Positions 1 through 8,581 of a stretch of 64,000 bases of DNA are shown here, one piece after another. This stretch comes from Tritonibacter scottomollicae. Lineage in GTDB: Bacteria > Pseudomonadota > Alphaproteobacteria > Rhodobacterales > Rhodobacteraceae. The DNA lies in the NCBI RefSeq assembly GCF_003003215.1, contig NZ_PVUF01000004.1, positions 1 through 64,000 on the forward strand, in the 5' to 3' direction. A program made the position numbers and the translations under genes. The notes beneath the pieces are model-generated. The model ran no database searches. It worked only from the letters and a program-made list of their open reading frames with translations, and had not been told where the DNA came from. Position 1 is the stretch's first letter, and every line of letters begins with the position of its first letter.

Positions 1-397
1 CTGCATCGGGTGGCTCCTCTCAAAAGCAGTTCATAGCAACTGCACTATGGTGCATTGCCACGCCGGTTGATGCAGGAGCCATCCACCCCATCCGCACTGC
101 AGACGCCGACCTAAACCGCACCTTGGGACCGGTCTGGGGCAAAACTGTTTCGCTATTGCTCGGCGCGGACCGTTGACAAGATTCGCAAGATCCGTCCGGT
201 GGCGTCGGCAGGGTACGGCACGCGACACAGAGCCCGCGCGCGCAACATCCTGTCGCGGGCAACCTGCGCTGATATCATCCGAAACATAAGCCGAAGTCGG
301 TTTTATCATTTTTTGCGTCGGACTGATTTCGCGTCCGTGCTGAACTCTGCGTCATAAACAATACAATCGTGAATCAGAGAACTCGGAGAGCGGGCTC
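1..397. other. Non-coding stretch upstream of the DMGDH-like gene
   Basis: No convincing gene is seen here; the short open frames on the minus strand look like chance frames in GC-rich DNA. There is a 6-bp inverted repeat GCAGTT-N6-AACTGC at 26-43. The part next to 398 is more AT-rich and probably carries the promoter and leader of the downstream gene, but I cannot assign -35/-10 boxes with confidence. Confidence 0.5.
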
Positions 398-2905
398 ATG
401 AAAACCCAAGTCAAAGCACTTGTTGTCGGTGGTGGTGCCATCGGGACCTCGATCGCATATCACCTGGCCAAGGCCGGTTGGGACGACGTCATGCTCATCG
501 AGCGTGACGAGCTGACCTCCGGCTCTACCTGGCACGCAGCCGGCCTGTTGCCGCTGTTCAACATGTCCTACGCGACAACCCATATCCACAAATACTCGGT
601 CGATTTCTACAAGACCCTGGAGGCTGAAACCGGCCTCAACGCGGGCTTTGCGGTCGTCGGCAACCTGCGCATGGCGCAGACGCAGGAGCGCATGGACGAA
701 TACATGCTCTATGCCTCCACCGCCGAGACCTGTGGCGTGAACTACGAATGGCTGACCCCGGATGAGATCAAGGCACGCTGGCCGCTGATCGAGACCTCCG
801 ACCTGAAGGGCGCGATCTACCACACCGAGGACGGCTATATTAACCCCGCCGACGTGACCCAGGCGATGGCCAAGGGTGCGCGCCAGCATGGTGCCGAGAT
901 CGTGCGCAAGCTGCAGGCTGATGCTTTCCACTGGACCGGCACCCATTGGGAAGTCACCTGCACCAAGATGGTGGAAAAGGGCGGCAACCTTGTCGAAAGC
1001 GACGAGCAGGTGGTGATCACCGCCGAGCATGTCGTCACCGCCTCCGGCAACCACGCGCAACGCACTGCCAAGATGCTGGGCATCAAGATGCCCGCGGTCC
1101 CGGTCGAGCACCAGTTCATCGTCACCGATGTGGATCCGGCGCTGCAGGCGTTCCGCGACGAGGGCAACCCGGAGCATCCGGTGATCCGTGACGCCGACGC
1201 ACAATCCTATGTGCGCGAAGAGCGTGGCGGCTGGATCCTCGGCGTTTACGAAAAACACGCGCCGGCCTGCTTTGAATATGGCGTGCCGGACAGCTTCCGC
1301 GCCGACCTGTTCCCGCTGGCGCTGGAGCGCATCGAAGACCAGTATATGGCGATGATCCACCGCATGCCCTCCAGCGAGGAATGCGGCCTGAAGGACGACT
1401 TCAACGGCCCGATCTGCTACACGCCGGACGGCAACCCGCTGGTTGGCCCCGCACCGGGCCTGCGCAACATGTGGCTGGCAGAGGGCTTCTCCTTCGGCAT
1501 CACCGCAGCGGGCGGCACCGGTTATTACCTGGCGCAGATGATGGTGGACGGCGAGGCCGAGATCGACATGGCGTCGCTCGACCCGAAACGCTACTCCTCC
1601 AACTGGATGACCACCGAGTTCGCGGCGCGCAAGAACGAGGAAGCCTACGACCACGTCTACATCCTGCACCACCCGGACGAGGAACGCCCGGCGGCCCGCC
1701 CGCTGCGCACCGCGCCCGCCTTCGACCGTCAAAAGGCCCGCGGCGCACAATTCGGCTGGGTCAACGGCTGGGAACGCCCGAACTACTTCGGCCCCGTGGA
1801 TGCGCCGGACAGCTTCGACCATGACGCCCGCAGCTTCCGCCGTGGCGGCTGGTGGCAGCATGCCGTGGATGAGGCCAAGGCGATCCGCGAAGGCGCGGGC
1901 CTGATCGACGCGACCGCCTTCACCAAGCATATCGTAAAGGGTCCCGGCGCGACGGCTTTCCTCGACTGGTTCACCTGCAACAAGCTGCCGAAAGTGGGCC
2001 GCATCAACCTGACCTACGCGCTGACCGTGGCGGGCACCACCCGCACCGAGTACACCATCGTCCGCCTCAAGGATGACGAGTACTATCTGGTCTCCGCCGG
2101 GGCATGGACCGAGTATGATGCCGACTATCTGAAGAAGGCGATTGCCGACAAGGAAGCCGACTTCGGCCGTATCGAGCTGCAGGACGTGACCACCCAATGG
2201 GGCGTCTTTGCCATCGCCGGTCCGAAGTCCCGCGACGTCCTCAAGGAGGTCATCCGCGACGCCGATCCGGAAACCGCCCTGTCGAACAAGCGCTTCCCGT
2301 GGCTGTCTGCTCGTCAGATCGAACTGGGCATGTGTCCGGTCAACGCGATCCGCGTGGCCTATACCGGAGAGCTGGGCTGGGAACTTCACCACCCGATGGA
2401 GATGCAGAACTACCTGTTCGATCTGCTTGAAAAGGCCGGCGAGAAACATGGCATGAAGCTGGTCGGGGCCCGCGCTCAGAACTGGCTGCGTCAGGAGAAA
2501 TCCTACCGCGCCTTCGGCAACGAGCTGGGCCGTGACGCGACCCCGCTGGAGGCCGACCTGCCGCGCTTTGTCGACCTGAACAAGGAGTTCTTCGGCAAGG
2601 ACAAGCTGGAAGAGACCGGCGTGCGCGTCAAATGCTGCACCCTGCTGATCGACGGTCCGGCGGATGCCGATCCCTGGGGGCACGAGGCGCTTTATGCCGA
2701 GGATGGCACCCGGGTGGGGCGTCTGACCTCCGGCGGCTACTCGGTTGCGTTCGAGAAATCCATCGGCATGGGCTACGTCAAGCCCGAGCAGGCGGTCGAA
2801 GGCACCAAGCTGAAGGTCAAGATGCAGGACAAGCTCTGGGATGCGGTTGTCACCTGCGACAGCCCCTATGATCCGAAGAACGAAACCATCCGCAAGGACG
2901 GCTGA
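398..2905 (+). CDS. FAD-dependent dimethylglycine/sarcosine dehydrogenase-like protein with C-terminal GcvT domain
   Basis: An 835-residue two-domain enzyme. The N-terminal half is a DAO-type FAD domain with a dinucleotide motif (VGGGAIGTSIAYHLA, residues 8-22) and a TSGSTWHAAGL motif; the His after Trp is the covalent flavin attachment site in mitochondrial dimethylglycine and sarcosine dehydrogenases. The C-terminal half (about 470-835) is the tetrahydrofolate-binding GcvT/aminomethyltransferase fold, which captures formaldehyde released by N-demethylation. Length and order match the DMGDH/SARDH family (about 830-870 aa). The start is supported by a CGGAGAG sequence just upstream. It is transcribed alone and ends at a strong terminator (2963-2992). 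The exact substrate (dimethylglycine, sarcosine or another methylamine) cannot be decided from sequence. Confidence 0.88.
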   Translation: MKTQVKALVVGGGAIGTSIAYHLAKAGWDDVMLIERDELTSGSTWHAAGLLPLFNMSYATTHIHKYSVDFYKTLEAETGLNAGFAVVGNLRMAQTQERMDEYMLYASTAETCGVNYEWLTPDEIKARWPLIETSDLKGAIYHTEDGYINPADVTQAMAKGARQHGAEIVRKLQADAFHWTGTHWEVTCTKMVEKGGNLVESDEQVVITAEHVVTASGNHAQRTAKMLGIKMPAVPVEHQFIVTDVDPALQAFRDEGNPEHPVIRDADAQSYVREERGGWILGVYEKHAPACFEYGVPDSFRADLFPLALERIEDQYMAMIHRMPSSEECGLKDDFNGPICYTPDGNPLVGPAPGLRNMWLAEGFSFGITAAGGTGYYLAQMMVDGEAEIDMASLDPKRYSSNWMTTEFAARKNEEAYDHVYILHHPDEERPAARPLRTAPAFDRQKARGAQFGWVNGWERPNYFGPVDAPDSFDHDARSFRRGGWWQHAVDEAKAIREGAGLIDATAFTKHIVKGPGATAFLDWFTCNKLPKVGRINLTYALTVAGTTRTEYTIVRLKDDEYYLVSAGAWTEYDADYLKKAIADKEADFGRIELQDVTTQWGVFAIAGPKSRDVLKEVIRDADPETALSNKRFPWLSARQIELGMCPVNAIRVAYTGELGWELHHPMEMQNYLFDLLEKAGEKHGMKLVGARAQNWLRQEKSYRAFGNELGRDATPLEADLPRFVDLNKEFFGKDKLEETGVRVKCCTLLIDGPADADPWGHEALYAEDGTRVGRLTSGGYSVAFEKSIGMGYVKPEQAVEGTKLKVKMQDKLWDAVVTCDSPYDPKNETIRKDG

Positions 2906-2962
2906 TCCCCTCCGACACTGCGCGCCGCCTCTCGAAAGTGATGCGGCGACACCACCATAGAG

Positions 2963-2992
2963 AAGCGCTCCGACTTGGTCGGAGCGCTTTTC
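2963..2992 (+). terminator. Rho-independent terminator of the DMGDH-like gene
   Basis: A perfect 12-bp stem (AAGCGCTCCGAC / GTCGGAGCGCTT) with loop TTG runs from 2963 to 2989 and is followed by TTC, about 60 bp after the stop codon of the upstream gene. Confidence 0.85.
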
Positions 2993-3075
2993 GCTTGGTC
3001 AGCGCCTGAAATCGCGGGATATTGTGTCAGTTACGGCGGCGTTCGGGAGTGAGGCCGCCTGAGGTTAAAGAGACA

Positions 3076-4041
3076 GTGATAACGAGTAGACTTCTAGCCG
3101 TCTTTGGGGACATTCCGGCACATCGCCTCGACTGTGCCACCCGCATGTTCTGTGTCCTGCTTTTGCTCGGGCTTGCCGTAAAAAGTGCGGTGCTGGCACA
3201 TTGGGTGCTTGTTGGTTTTCTGATCGCACTTGCCGGTATCATCTTTGTCAACCTGCTGGCCTTGTGGCGGCACAGCACGGCGCGTGTGCCGCTCTCTGTG
3301 TTGGTGGCGGTTCTCACTGCGACCGTTATTCTGACAACCTATTATGTCGGTATATCTGGTGCGATCTGGATGTTTCCGGTGTTGGTGGGGCTGCGCTTTG
3401 CTGCGTCCCCGGCGCAGTATCAGCCCGCACGACTTGTGCTTATCGTGATGGTGCCGCTGGTGGTGCTGTATCACGGGGATGCCGGGAATGCTGGGCGCTT
3501 GCTGGCGGCGGCTTTGATTTCCTCCGCCTATCTTTGGCTCGCTGAGGGGGAGATGGTGTCCCTGCGCGCAAAACTGGACCGTGATGAGGGGCGCGATCCC
3601 CTGACACGAGCCTTCTCCCGCGCCAGTCTTGAACAGGACCGGGAGATGATATCGCGCCTCGCGCCGGTCGGGCTGGTGGTGATCCGGCTGGATGGGGTGA
3701 TGGCGCTGCGCAACCAAGGGCAAGACCGTCAGGCAGACAAGTTGATAGCCTCTGTGGCCAGAGAGATCATACCGATCCTCAGCACCCGAGAGCGGCTCTA
3801 TCGCCTTGGCAGCAGTGAATTCATGATCGGGCTGGCTGGCTGGCGCGCTTTTGAGAGTTACGAGCTGGGGCAGCACATCTGCAGGTCAGTACAGCCGACG
3901 CTGCCCGAGGGCGTGAACGCACAGAGCGGTGCCGCTGAGGTGCATGACCCGGAGGAGTTCGAAAGCGCCCTGGCCCGTGCCATGGCCGGATTGGATACAG
4001 CGCCAACCGGCGTTGCTCCGTTTTCACCCGAGGTGCTCTGA
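3076..4041 (+). CDS. Membrane protein with degenerate GGDEF domain
   Basis: About 321 residues from the preferred GTG start at 3076, which has an AAAGAGA sequence just upstream; a TTG at 3022 is the alternative. The first ~150 residues are hydrophobic and form about five membrane segments. A cytoplasmic domain follows that opens with DPLTRAFSRASLEQD, the usual N-terminal edge of a GGDEF domain. Where the GGDEF signature should lie the sequence reads RLGSSEFMIGLAG, so the diguanylate cyclase motif is degraded (SSEF). It is therefore probably not an active cyclase and may be a sensory or c-di-GMP-network remnant. No partner gene is adjacent. Confidence 0.7.
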   Translation: MITSRLLAVFGDIPAHRLDCATRMFCVLLLLGLAVKSAVLAHWVLVGFLIALAGIIFVNLLALWRHSTARVPLSVLVAVLTATVILTTYYVGISGAIWMFPVLVGLRFAASPAQYQPARLVLIVMVPLVVLYHGDAGNAGRLLAAALISSAYLWLAEGEMVSLRAKLDRDEGRDPLTRAFSRASLEQDREMISRLAPVGLVVIRLDGVMALRNQGQDRQADKLIASVAREIIPILSTRERLYRLGSSEFMIGLAGWRAFESYELGQHICRSVQPTLPEGVNAQSGAAEVHDPEEFESALARAMAGLDTAPTGVAPFSPEVL

Positions 4042-4092
4042 CATTCGTCCTCTGGCAGGCTTTCATCTATCGCGACCCGACAGGGATTGCGT

Positions 4093-4560
4093 TCAATGGG
4101 AGAGATCGGCGTCGGAGATGATCCCGTCGTTATCCCGATCAAGGCTATGTGCAAGCCGTGCGGAATGATGATTATATTCCCTACGTGAAATGAAGCCATC
4201 GGCATCCGTATCCGCAAAGGTGAAGGCATCAATCCGGCCGGGGCTGGCGCTTTGCGCCTGATAGCTCTGACCCATTTGAGCGTAGCGCGCCTGCGCAGCT
4301 CGCAGCGATGCGTCGAACTCATCGGGGCTGATCTCGTCGTCGCCGTTCAGGTCAATCTCGTTAAACTGGAGGTTGCGCAATGCAATGGCCTCATCCACCA
4401 ACACGACCCCGTCGCCATCAAAATCGAGACTGCGCAGGAAACTCGGATCAGCCAGCGCCGAAGACGCGGCAACCGTTGCTGCAATCAGTGAGGTTGCGAG
4501 CACACGCCCGACAATACAGGCCGCGGCAGGGGCGGCGATAGGGCGGGGACGTTGCAACAT
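4093..4560 (-). CDS. Secreted four-EF-hand protein
   Basis: A 155-residue protein with an N-terminal hydrophobic signal sequence ending near ASSALA-DP (about residue 38), then four EF-hand calcium loops: DFDGDGVVLVDE, DLNGDDEISPDE, DTDADGFISRRE and DRDNDGIISDAD. All keep acidic residues at loop positions 1, 3, 5 and 12, or nearly so. It is probably a periplasmic or exported calcium-binding protein of unknown role. A hairpin-forming repeat (4577-4592) lies in the leader. It follows the methyltransferase gene on the same strand after 96 bp. Confidence 0.8.
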   Translation of the reverse strand: MLQRPRPIAAPAAACIVGRVLATSLIAATVAASSALADPSFLRSLDFDGDGVVLVDEAIALRNLQFNEIDLNGDDEISPDEFDASLRAAQARYAQMGQSYQAQSASPGRIDAFTFADTDADGFISRREYNHHSARLAHSLDRDNDGIISDADLSH

Positions 4561-4576
4561 CGGAGAGACCTTGTTC

Positions 4577-4592
4577 TTCTACTATCGTAGAA
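4577..4592. promoter_or_regulatory. Inverted repeat in the leader of the EF-hand gene
   Basis: Perfect 6-bp arms, TTCTAC-TATC-GTAGAA, lie 17 bp upstream of the EF-hand start codon. This could be an operator or a 5'-UTR hairpin; no regulator is identified. Confidence 0.35.
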
Positions 4593-4656
4593 ATAGGCGC
4601 TCAGTTGACGGTTTTGGAGAGGGCGGTGTTACAAAAACTTTATATTTGTGCACATC

Positions 4657-5310
4657 TCATGTGCGCGACAAGATCAAGCACAGGTTGTTCGCGGGCATCT
4701 CCACCTGCTTTGTCAGCTGAAGCCCTGCCGCCGCGGCCCATGTGGTGATGTCATCCACGTCCTTGTAGCCGATCTCCGGGTCGTGGGTGCTGAGGGCGGC
4801 GTGGAAATTGCGATCACCCTCGCTGACCAGCTGACCGTCGCGCGTAAAAGGGCCGTAGATCACCATCCGCCCGCCCGGCGCCAGCGCCGTAGAGGCTTCG
4901 CCCAGCAGGGTGCGGACCTCATCGGCGCTGACCAGATGTAACAGGTTGGCCAGCAGGATCAGATCAAACGGGCCGATCAGCCCGCCCCATCCGGATGATG
5001 TGGCATCCAGCGCCGCCGCCAGCTCCACGTTTTGCACCTCTGCGTCTGTCACATAGGCGTCGATACTGGCGCGGCGGCTCGGATCGATGTCGCTGGGCTG
5101 CCAGTTGAGGCCGGGCAGGGCGCGGGCATAGCCGACCACATGCTGTCCGGTGCCGCTTGCGATCTCCAATGCGCGACCCGTGGCGGGGGCATGCTGTTCC
5201 ACCACCGCCAGAAGCGGCGCGAGATTGCGTGCGGCAGCAGGGGCAAAGAGTTTGCCGCCGGCGGTTTCCTCGGCCACTGAGGCCTGTCCGGGTACGGATC
5301 GAAACGGCAT
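4657..5310 (-). CDS. DUF938 family SAM-dependent methyltransferase-like protein
   Basis: A 217-residue protein with a Rossmann methyltransferase core. The SAM motif I is LEIASGTGQHV (about residues 48-58), followed by an acidic strand-end motif SDID and the later motif FDLILLANLLHLV. The whole matches the DUF938 family of predicted class I methyltransferases; the substrate is unknown. Its start codon overlaps the stop codon of the FAD oxidoreductase by one base (TGATG), so the two are co-translated. The aldo-keto reductase lies just upstream, making a three-gene leftward operon. Confidence 0.82.
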   Translation of the reverse strand: MPFRSVPGQASVAEETAGGKLFAPAAARNLAPLLAVVEQHAPATGRALEIASGTGQHVVGYARALPGLNWQPSDIDPSRRASIDAYVTDAEVQNVELAAALDATSSGWGGLIGPFDLILLANLLHLVSADEVRTLLGEASTALAPGGRMVIYGPFTRDGQLVSEGDRNFHAALSTHDPEIGYKDVDDITTWAAAAGLQLTKQVEMPANNLCLILSRT

Positions 5311-6395
5311 CAGGTGAACCTCTCGGGGCTGAGGGCGGCAACCATGTCGGCGTCAATTTCCGGCGTGCGCCTTGCCACCAGATCGCGCAGCAGCCGGGCC
5401 GAGGCCGGGGCACTCTGGAACCCGTAGCCGCCTTGTCCGGCATACCACCAGAAACCGCTCTGCCGTGGATCCGCGCCAAACACCGGCACCCCGTCGGGGG
5501 CAAAGCTGCGCAGCCCGGCCCAGCTGGTTTCCAGCCGGGTCACGGGCGTGGTGACCATCTCCTCGTAGCGGGCAAGCCCTTCGGCCAGCACCATGTCGTC
5601 GGCCCAGGCATCCTGCGGCGGCACCGGCTCGGCATCGGCGGGCGAGACCAGCAGTTTGCCGGCCTGCGGTTTGGCATACCACGCCTCGTGCACGCCCATC
5701 AGCATCGGCCAGTTGCTGACGTCATGCCCGCCCGGGGCGGGCAGCTGCGCCATCGAGCGGCGTCTGGGCTGGATGCCCAGCGGCGCCACCCCGGCCATCT
5801 CGGCGATGATATCGGCCCAGGCTCCGGCGGCATTGACGATCTGGCGCGCCTCGAAGCTGTCGCTGCGGGTCTCCACCCGCCAGCCCGCGTCCAGCCGGGT
5901 GATCGCTGTGACCTCCTGCCGGGTGCGGGTCTCGCCGCCACGCTGGCGCAGCAGCTTGGTCCAGTCGCCCATCAGCCGGTCCGTGTCGATATCGGTGGCG
6001 GTCTCATGGGCGGCGGCAAAGGCCACGCTGTAGGGGTTCAGGATCGGCACCCGCGCCAGCGCTTCGCTCACCGGGATTTCATGCAGGTCCAGCTCGGTCA
6101 GATCTGCCTCGAAACCGGCCCGCTGGTCGGCACGCGCCACCAGCATCAGCCCGCGTGGGCTGAGATAGCTGTCGCACGCCGCGCCGGGAGCGTCAAAAAA
6201 CGCGCGACTGGCCTGCGACAGCGCCTTGATCGGGGCAGGGCCGTAGTCCTCCTCGAACATTGCCGCCGACCGCCCCGAGGCATGAAATCCCAGCGCGTCT
6301 TCGCGCTCCAGCAGCACCACCGAGCCCAGTTCGGCCAGATGCGCCGCTGCGCCAATCCCGGCCACGCCGCCGCCAATGACGAGGAAATCGATCAT
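5310..6395 (-). CDS. DadA-like FAD-dependent amino acid oxidoreductase
   Basis: A 361-residue DAO-fold flavoenzyme. The FAD-binding motif is VIGGGVAGIGAAAHLA at the N-terminus, followed by LLEREDALGFHASGRSAAMF; the HxSGRSAA segment resembles bacterial D-arginine/D-amino acid dehydrogenases. The C-terminal segment GFWWYAGQGGYGFQSAPA closes the flavin site. It is likely to oxidise a D-amino acid or a secondary amine and to pass electrons to the respiratory chain or oxygen. It overlaps the aldo-keto reductase gene upstream by 4 bp (ATGA) and the methyltransferase downstream by 1 bp. Confidence 0.82.
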   Translation of the reverse strand: MIDFLVIGGGVAGIGAAAHLAELGSVVLLEREDALGFHASGRSAAMFEEDYGPAPIKALSQASRAFFDAPGAACDSYLSPRGLMLVARADQRAGFEADLTELDLHEIPVSEALARVPILNPYSVAFAAAHETATDIDTDRLMGDWTKLLRQRGGETRTRQEVTAITRLDAGWRVETRSDSFEARQIVNAAGAWADIIAEMAGVAPLGIQPRRRSMAQLPAPGGHDVSNWPMLMGVHEAWYAKPQAGKLLVSPADAEPVPPQDAWADDMVLAEGLARYEEMVTTPVTRLETSWAGLRSFAPDGVPVFGADPRQSGFWWYAGQGGYGFQSAPASARLLRDLVARRTPEIDADMVAALSPERFT

Positions 6396-7339
6396 GCTTC
6401 CTCCAGCCGGTCGGTTGCGGGCGCCGGGCGGGGGCTGAGCGCTGCGATGCGGGCATAAAGCTCCGGCGACATCTCGAACTGCGTTGCGGCCAGCGAGGGC
6501 GCCAACTGCGCGGCGGAGCGCGCCGACAGGATTGGCGCAGGGCGTGCCGGGTGACCGGCGGCCCAGGCCACGGCCAGCGTGGCGGCGTCAATGTCCAGTT
6601 CCTCGGCAATTTCCAGCAGATCACGCGCCGACTGATGCATCCAGTCCTGGCCGTAGCGCGCGGCGTAGCGTTTGTCCTCACTCAGCCGCCCAGAGCCGCC
6701 GCGGGCGTATTTGCCGGTCAACAGCCCGCCGCCCAGTGGCGAATAGGGCACCGGCAGGATGTTCTGGTCGGCGCACATCGGCAGGAGTTCTACCTCCGCC
6801 TGGCGCTTCACCAGCGAATACATCGGCTGCAGCACGTCGATCTGCAGGCCCAGCCGTGCGGCCAGCGCCACCGCCTTCATCACCTGCCAGGCGGCGAAGT
6901 TCGACAGGCCCACGTGACGGATCAGCCCCTGCTGCTTCAGTTCGGCGAAACAGGTCAGCGTGTCCTCCAGCGGCGTGTCGGGATCAAACCGGTGCAGGTA
7001 GAGCAGGTCCACCCCGTCGAGGTTCAGCCGCTGTCGGCTTTGGTCGAATTGCGCCCGCATGTTGGCGGCGCTGGCACCGCCGGTGATGCCGACCTTGGTT
7101 GCCACATAAAGCGCCTCGCGCTCCGGGGCGATCAGCTTGCCGAGGATCTCTTCGCTGGCGCCCTCGGTGTAGACCCAGGCGGTGTCGAAGTGGCGCAGGC
7201 CGGACGCGCGGCAGGCGGCGAACATCTCGGCCGAGGCCTGCGCGTCGGCGCGACCGCCGAACTGCATGCAACCAAAGGCAAAACGGCCAATATCGTGACC
7301 GTTGAGAGTGGTGAGCGGGGGGCGAGATGTCTGTGTCAT
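6392..7339 (-). CDS. Aldo/keto reductase
   Basis: A 315-residue (alpha/beta)8-barrel NADPH oxidoreductase. The AKR tetrad is visible: Asp/Tyr in FDTAWVYTEG, Lys in VATKVGITGG and His in LYLHRFDPDT. The C-terminal half keeps the cofactor-loop motif PVPYSPLGGGLLTGKY. I chose the ATG at 7339 because homology begins there (MTQTSRPPLTTLNGHDIG); a longer in-frame TTG start at 7414 would add residues unlike the family. It is the first gene of a leftward operon with the FAD oxidase and the DUF938 protein. Confidence 0.85.
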   Translation of the reverse strand: MTQTSRPPLTTLNGHDIGRFAFGCMQFGGRADAQASAEMFAACRASGLRHFDTAWVYTEGASEEILGKLIAPEREALYVATKVGITGGASAANMRAQFDQSRQRLNLDGVDLLYLHRFDPDTPLEDTLTCFAELKQQGLIRHVGLSNFAAWQVMKAVALAARLGLQIDVLQPMYSLVKRQAEVELLPMCADQNILPVPYSPLGGGLLTGKYARGGSGRLSEDKRYAARYGQDWMHQSARDLLEIAEELDIDAATLAVAWAAGHPARPAPILSARSAAQLAPSLAATQFEMSPELYARIAALSPRPAPATDRLEEA

Positions 7340-7455
7340 GCGGCGGAGAGTGGCACGCAGATGGGCCGAGGGCAACGGTGCGATGCCCAGGGCTTTCACA
7401 TTCCAGCGCAGCAACGTGAATGGATGTTTCAGCCCATTGCCGCTACATCGAGATC

Positions 7456-8064
7456 ATGTTTGACGCCAAGATACGCCCGCTCATTGATCCGGTCCTGAAT
7501 GCGCAGGGGGCCCGCCTTGCCGCGCTTGGGGTGACGGCCAATCAGATCACCCTGCTGGGGCTGGCGCTGGGGCTGCTGTCGGCGGCGCTGATCGCCTGCG
7601 GGGCTGTGGGCTGGGCGCTGCTGCCGCTGCTGGCCTCGCGGCTTGCGGATGGGCTCGACGGGGCGGTGGCACGGGCAGGCACGCCGAGCGATTTTGGCGG
7701 TTATCTCGATATCGTCTGCGATTTTGTCTTCTACGGCGCAGTGCCGTTGGCCTTTGTGGCGCTGGCGCCAGAGGTCAACGGGTTGGCGGGTGCCTTCCTG
7801 CTGTGCAGTTTCTACGCCAATGGGGCGAGCTTCCTTGGCTATGCGGTGCTGGCGGAAAAGCACGAGATGAAAACCCGGGCGCGCGGGGTGAAGACGCTTT
7901 ATTTCACCGGCGGGCTGCTGGAGGGGGCGGAGACCATCGGTTTCTTCGTGCTGCTGTGTTGCCTGCCGGGATCCTTCGTGCCGCTGGCCTATGCGTTTGG
8001 CACGCTCTGTTTCCTCACCGCGCTGTCGCGTGTGCTGCTTGCGGCCAAGGTGTTCGGCGACTGA
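7456..8064 (+). CDS. CDP-alcohol phosphatidyltransferase family membrane protein
   Basis: About 202 residues. The family signature is intact: DGLDGAVAR followed by GGYLDIVCD, giving the D-x2-DG-x2-AR and G-x3-D-x3-D acidic residues that bind metal and the CDP-alcohol. The flanking regions are strongly hydrophobic with about six membrane segments, as expected for an inner-membrane phospholipid-type synthase. An ATG at 7420 would add 12 residues with no homology, so 7456 is preferred. The precise phospholipid product is not decidable. It is divergent from the aldo-keto reductase. Confidence 0.8.
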   Translation: MFDAKIRPLIDPVLNAQGARLAALGVTANQITLLGLALGLLSAALIACGAVGWALLPLLASRLADGLDGAVARAGTPSDFGGYLDIVCDFVFYGAVPLAFVALAPEVNGLAGAFLLCSFYANGASFLGYAVLAEKHEMKTRARGVKTLYFTGGLLEGAETIGFFVLLCCLPGSFVPLAYAFGTLCFLTALSRVLLAAKVFGD

Positions 8065-8162
8065 GGCGTATTGATCGCATGAGGTACGAGGGCGGGGCGT
8101 GGCTCCCGCCGCCTCGGGTCCTCTGTCCCTTCGGGATCAGAGCCTCCCTCGGCGTTGGGCCG

Positions 8163-8195
8163 GGCAGCCAGCCCGGGGAACCCGGGCTGGCTGCC
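8163..8195. repeat. Perfect 15-bp hairpin (GAA loop)
   Basis: GGCAGCCAGCCCGGG at 8163-8177 pairs perfectly with 8181-8195. There is no T-run next to it, so it is not a typical rho-independent terminator on either strand. It could serve as a transcript 3'-end stabiliser or a repeat element. Confidence 0.7.
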
Positions 8196-8529
8196 GCCGC
8201 GCGTGCCCCGGAGGGGCGCGCGCGGCCACGCCCGTTGGGCGTGAAGAGGCGCGGCTGCTCCGATCAGGGAGGAGCCGCGCACGGGCAAGCCAATTGTTTT
8301 CAACAGCTTAATGCCTGTTGCGCCGGTCCCAGATCTATGCGCGCGCAGATGGCGCAACGGGCATAAAAAGTATCAGCATCAGTGCCCCATTGTTTCGTGC
8401 GCGAAACATAAGGTCAGCAGTACTGACTTGCTTGGCCGAGGACGTGCTGGGGGGCAGCCACCGTTGGTATCGCTTGTATGCAGATCGTTGATCCGGTCCG
8501 CAGGTGCCGTTTGTTCTCTCCCGAGACAA

Positions 8530-8557
8530 GAAAAGACCCGCCCCAAAGGGCGGGTCT
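8530..8557 (-). terminator. Terminator of the xdh-BMP transporter operon
   Basis: On the minus strand, a 10-bp stem AGACCCGCCC / GGGCGGGTCT with a four-base loop is followed by TTTTCTTG. It lies about 25 bp after the stop codon of the BMP solute-binding protein. Confidence 0.85.
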
Positions 8558-8581
8558 CTCCAGATCGCGATCACGAAATGC

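Larger units (their letters stand above)
8065..8581. other. Gene-free, hairpin-rich intergenic block
   Basis: About 520 bp without a credible gene. It contains several strong inverted repeats. One is a perfect 15-bp stem with a GAA loop at 8163-8195 (arm GGCAGCCAGCCCGGG). A second hairpin lies at about 8249-8280 (arms GCGCGGCT / AGCCGCGC). A third long-range repeat pairs 8310-8323 with 8351-8364 (ATGCCTGTTGCGCC / GGCGCAACGGGCAT, with one G-U wobble). The BMP-operon terminator sits at the right edge. The block resembles Rhodobacteraceae intergenic structured DNA; a small RNA cannot be excluded. Confidence 0.55.

Noticed and set aside
374-2683. Very long open frame antisense to the DMGDH-like gene
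   Set aside because: It is a third-position GC shadow of the real gene: no family resemblance, no ribosome site, and composition typical of antisense frames in GC-rich DNA.
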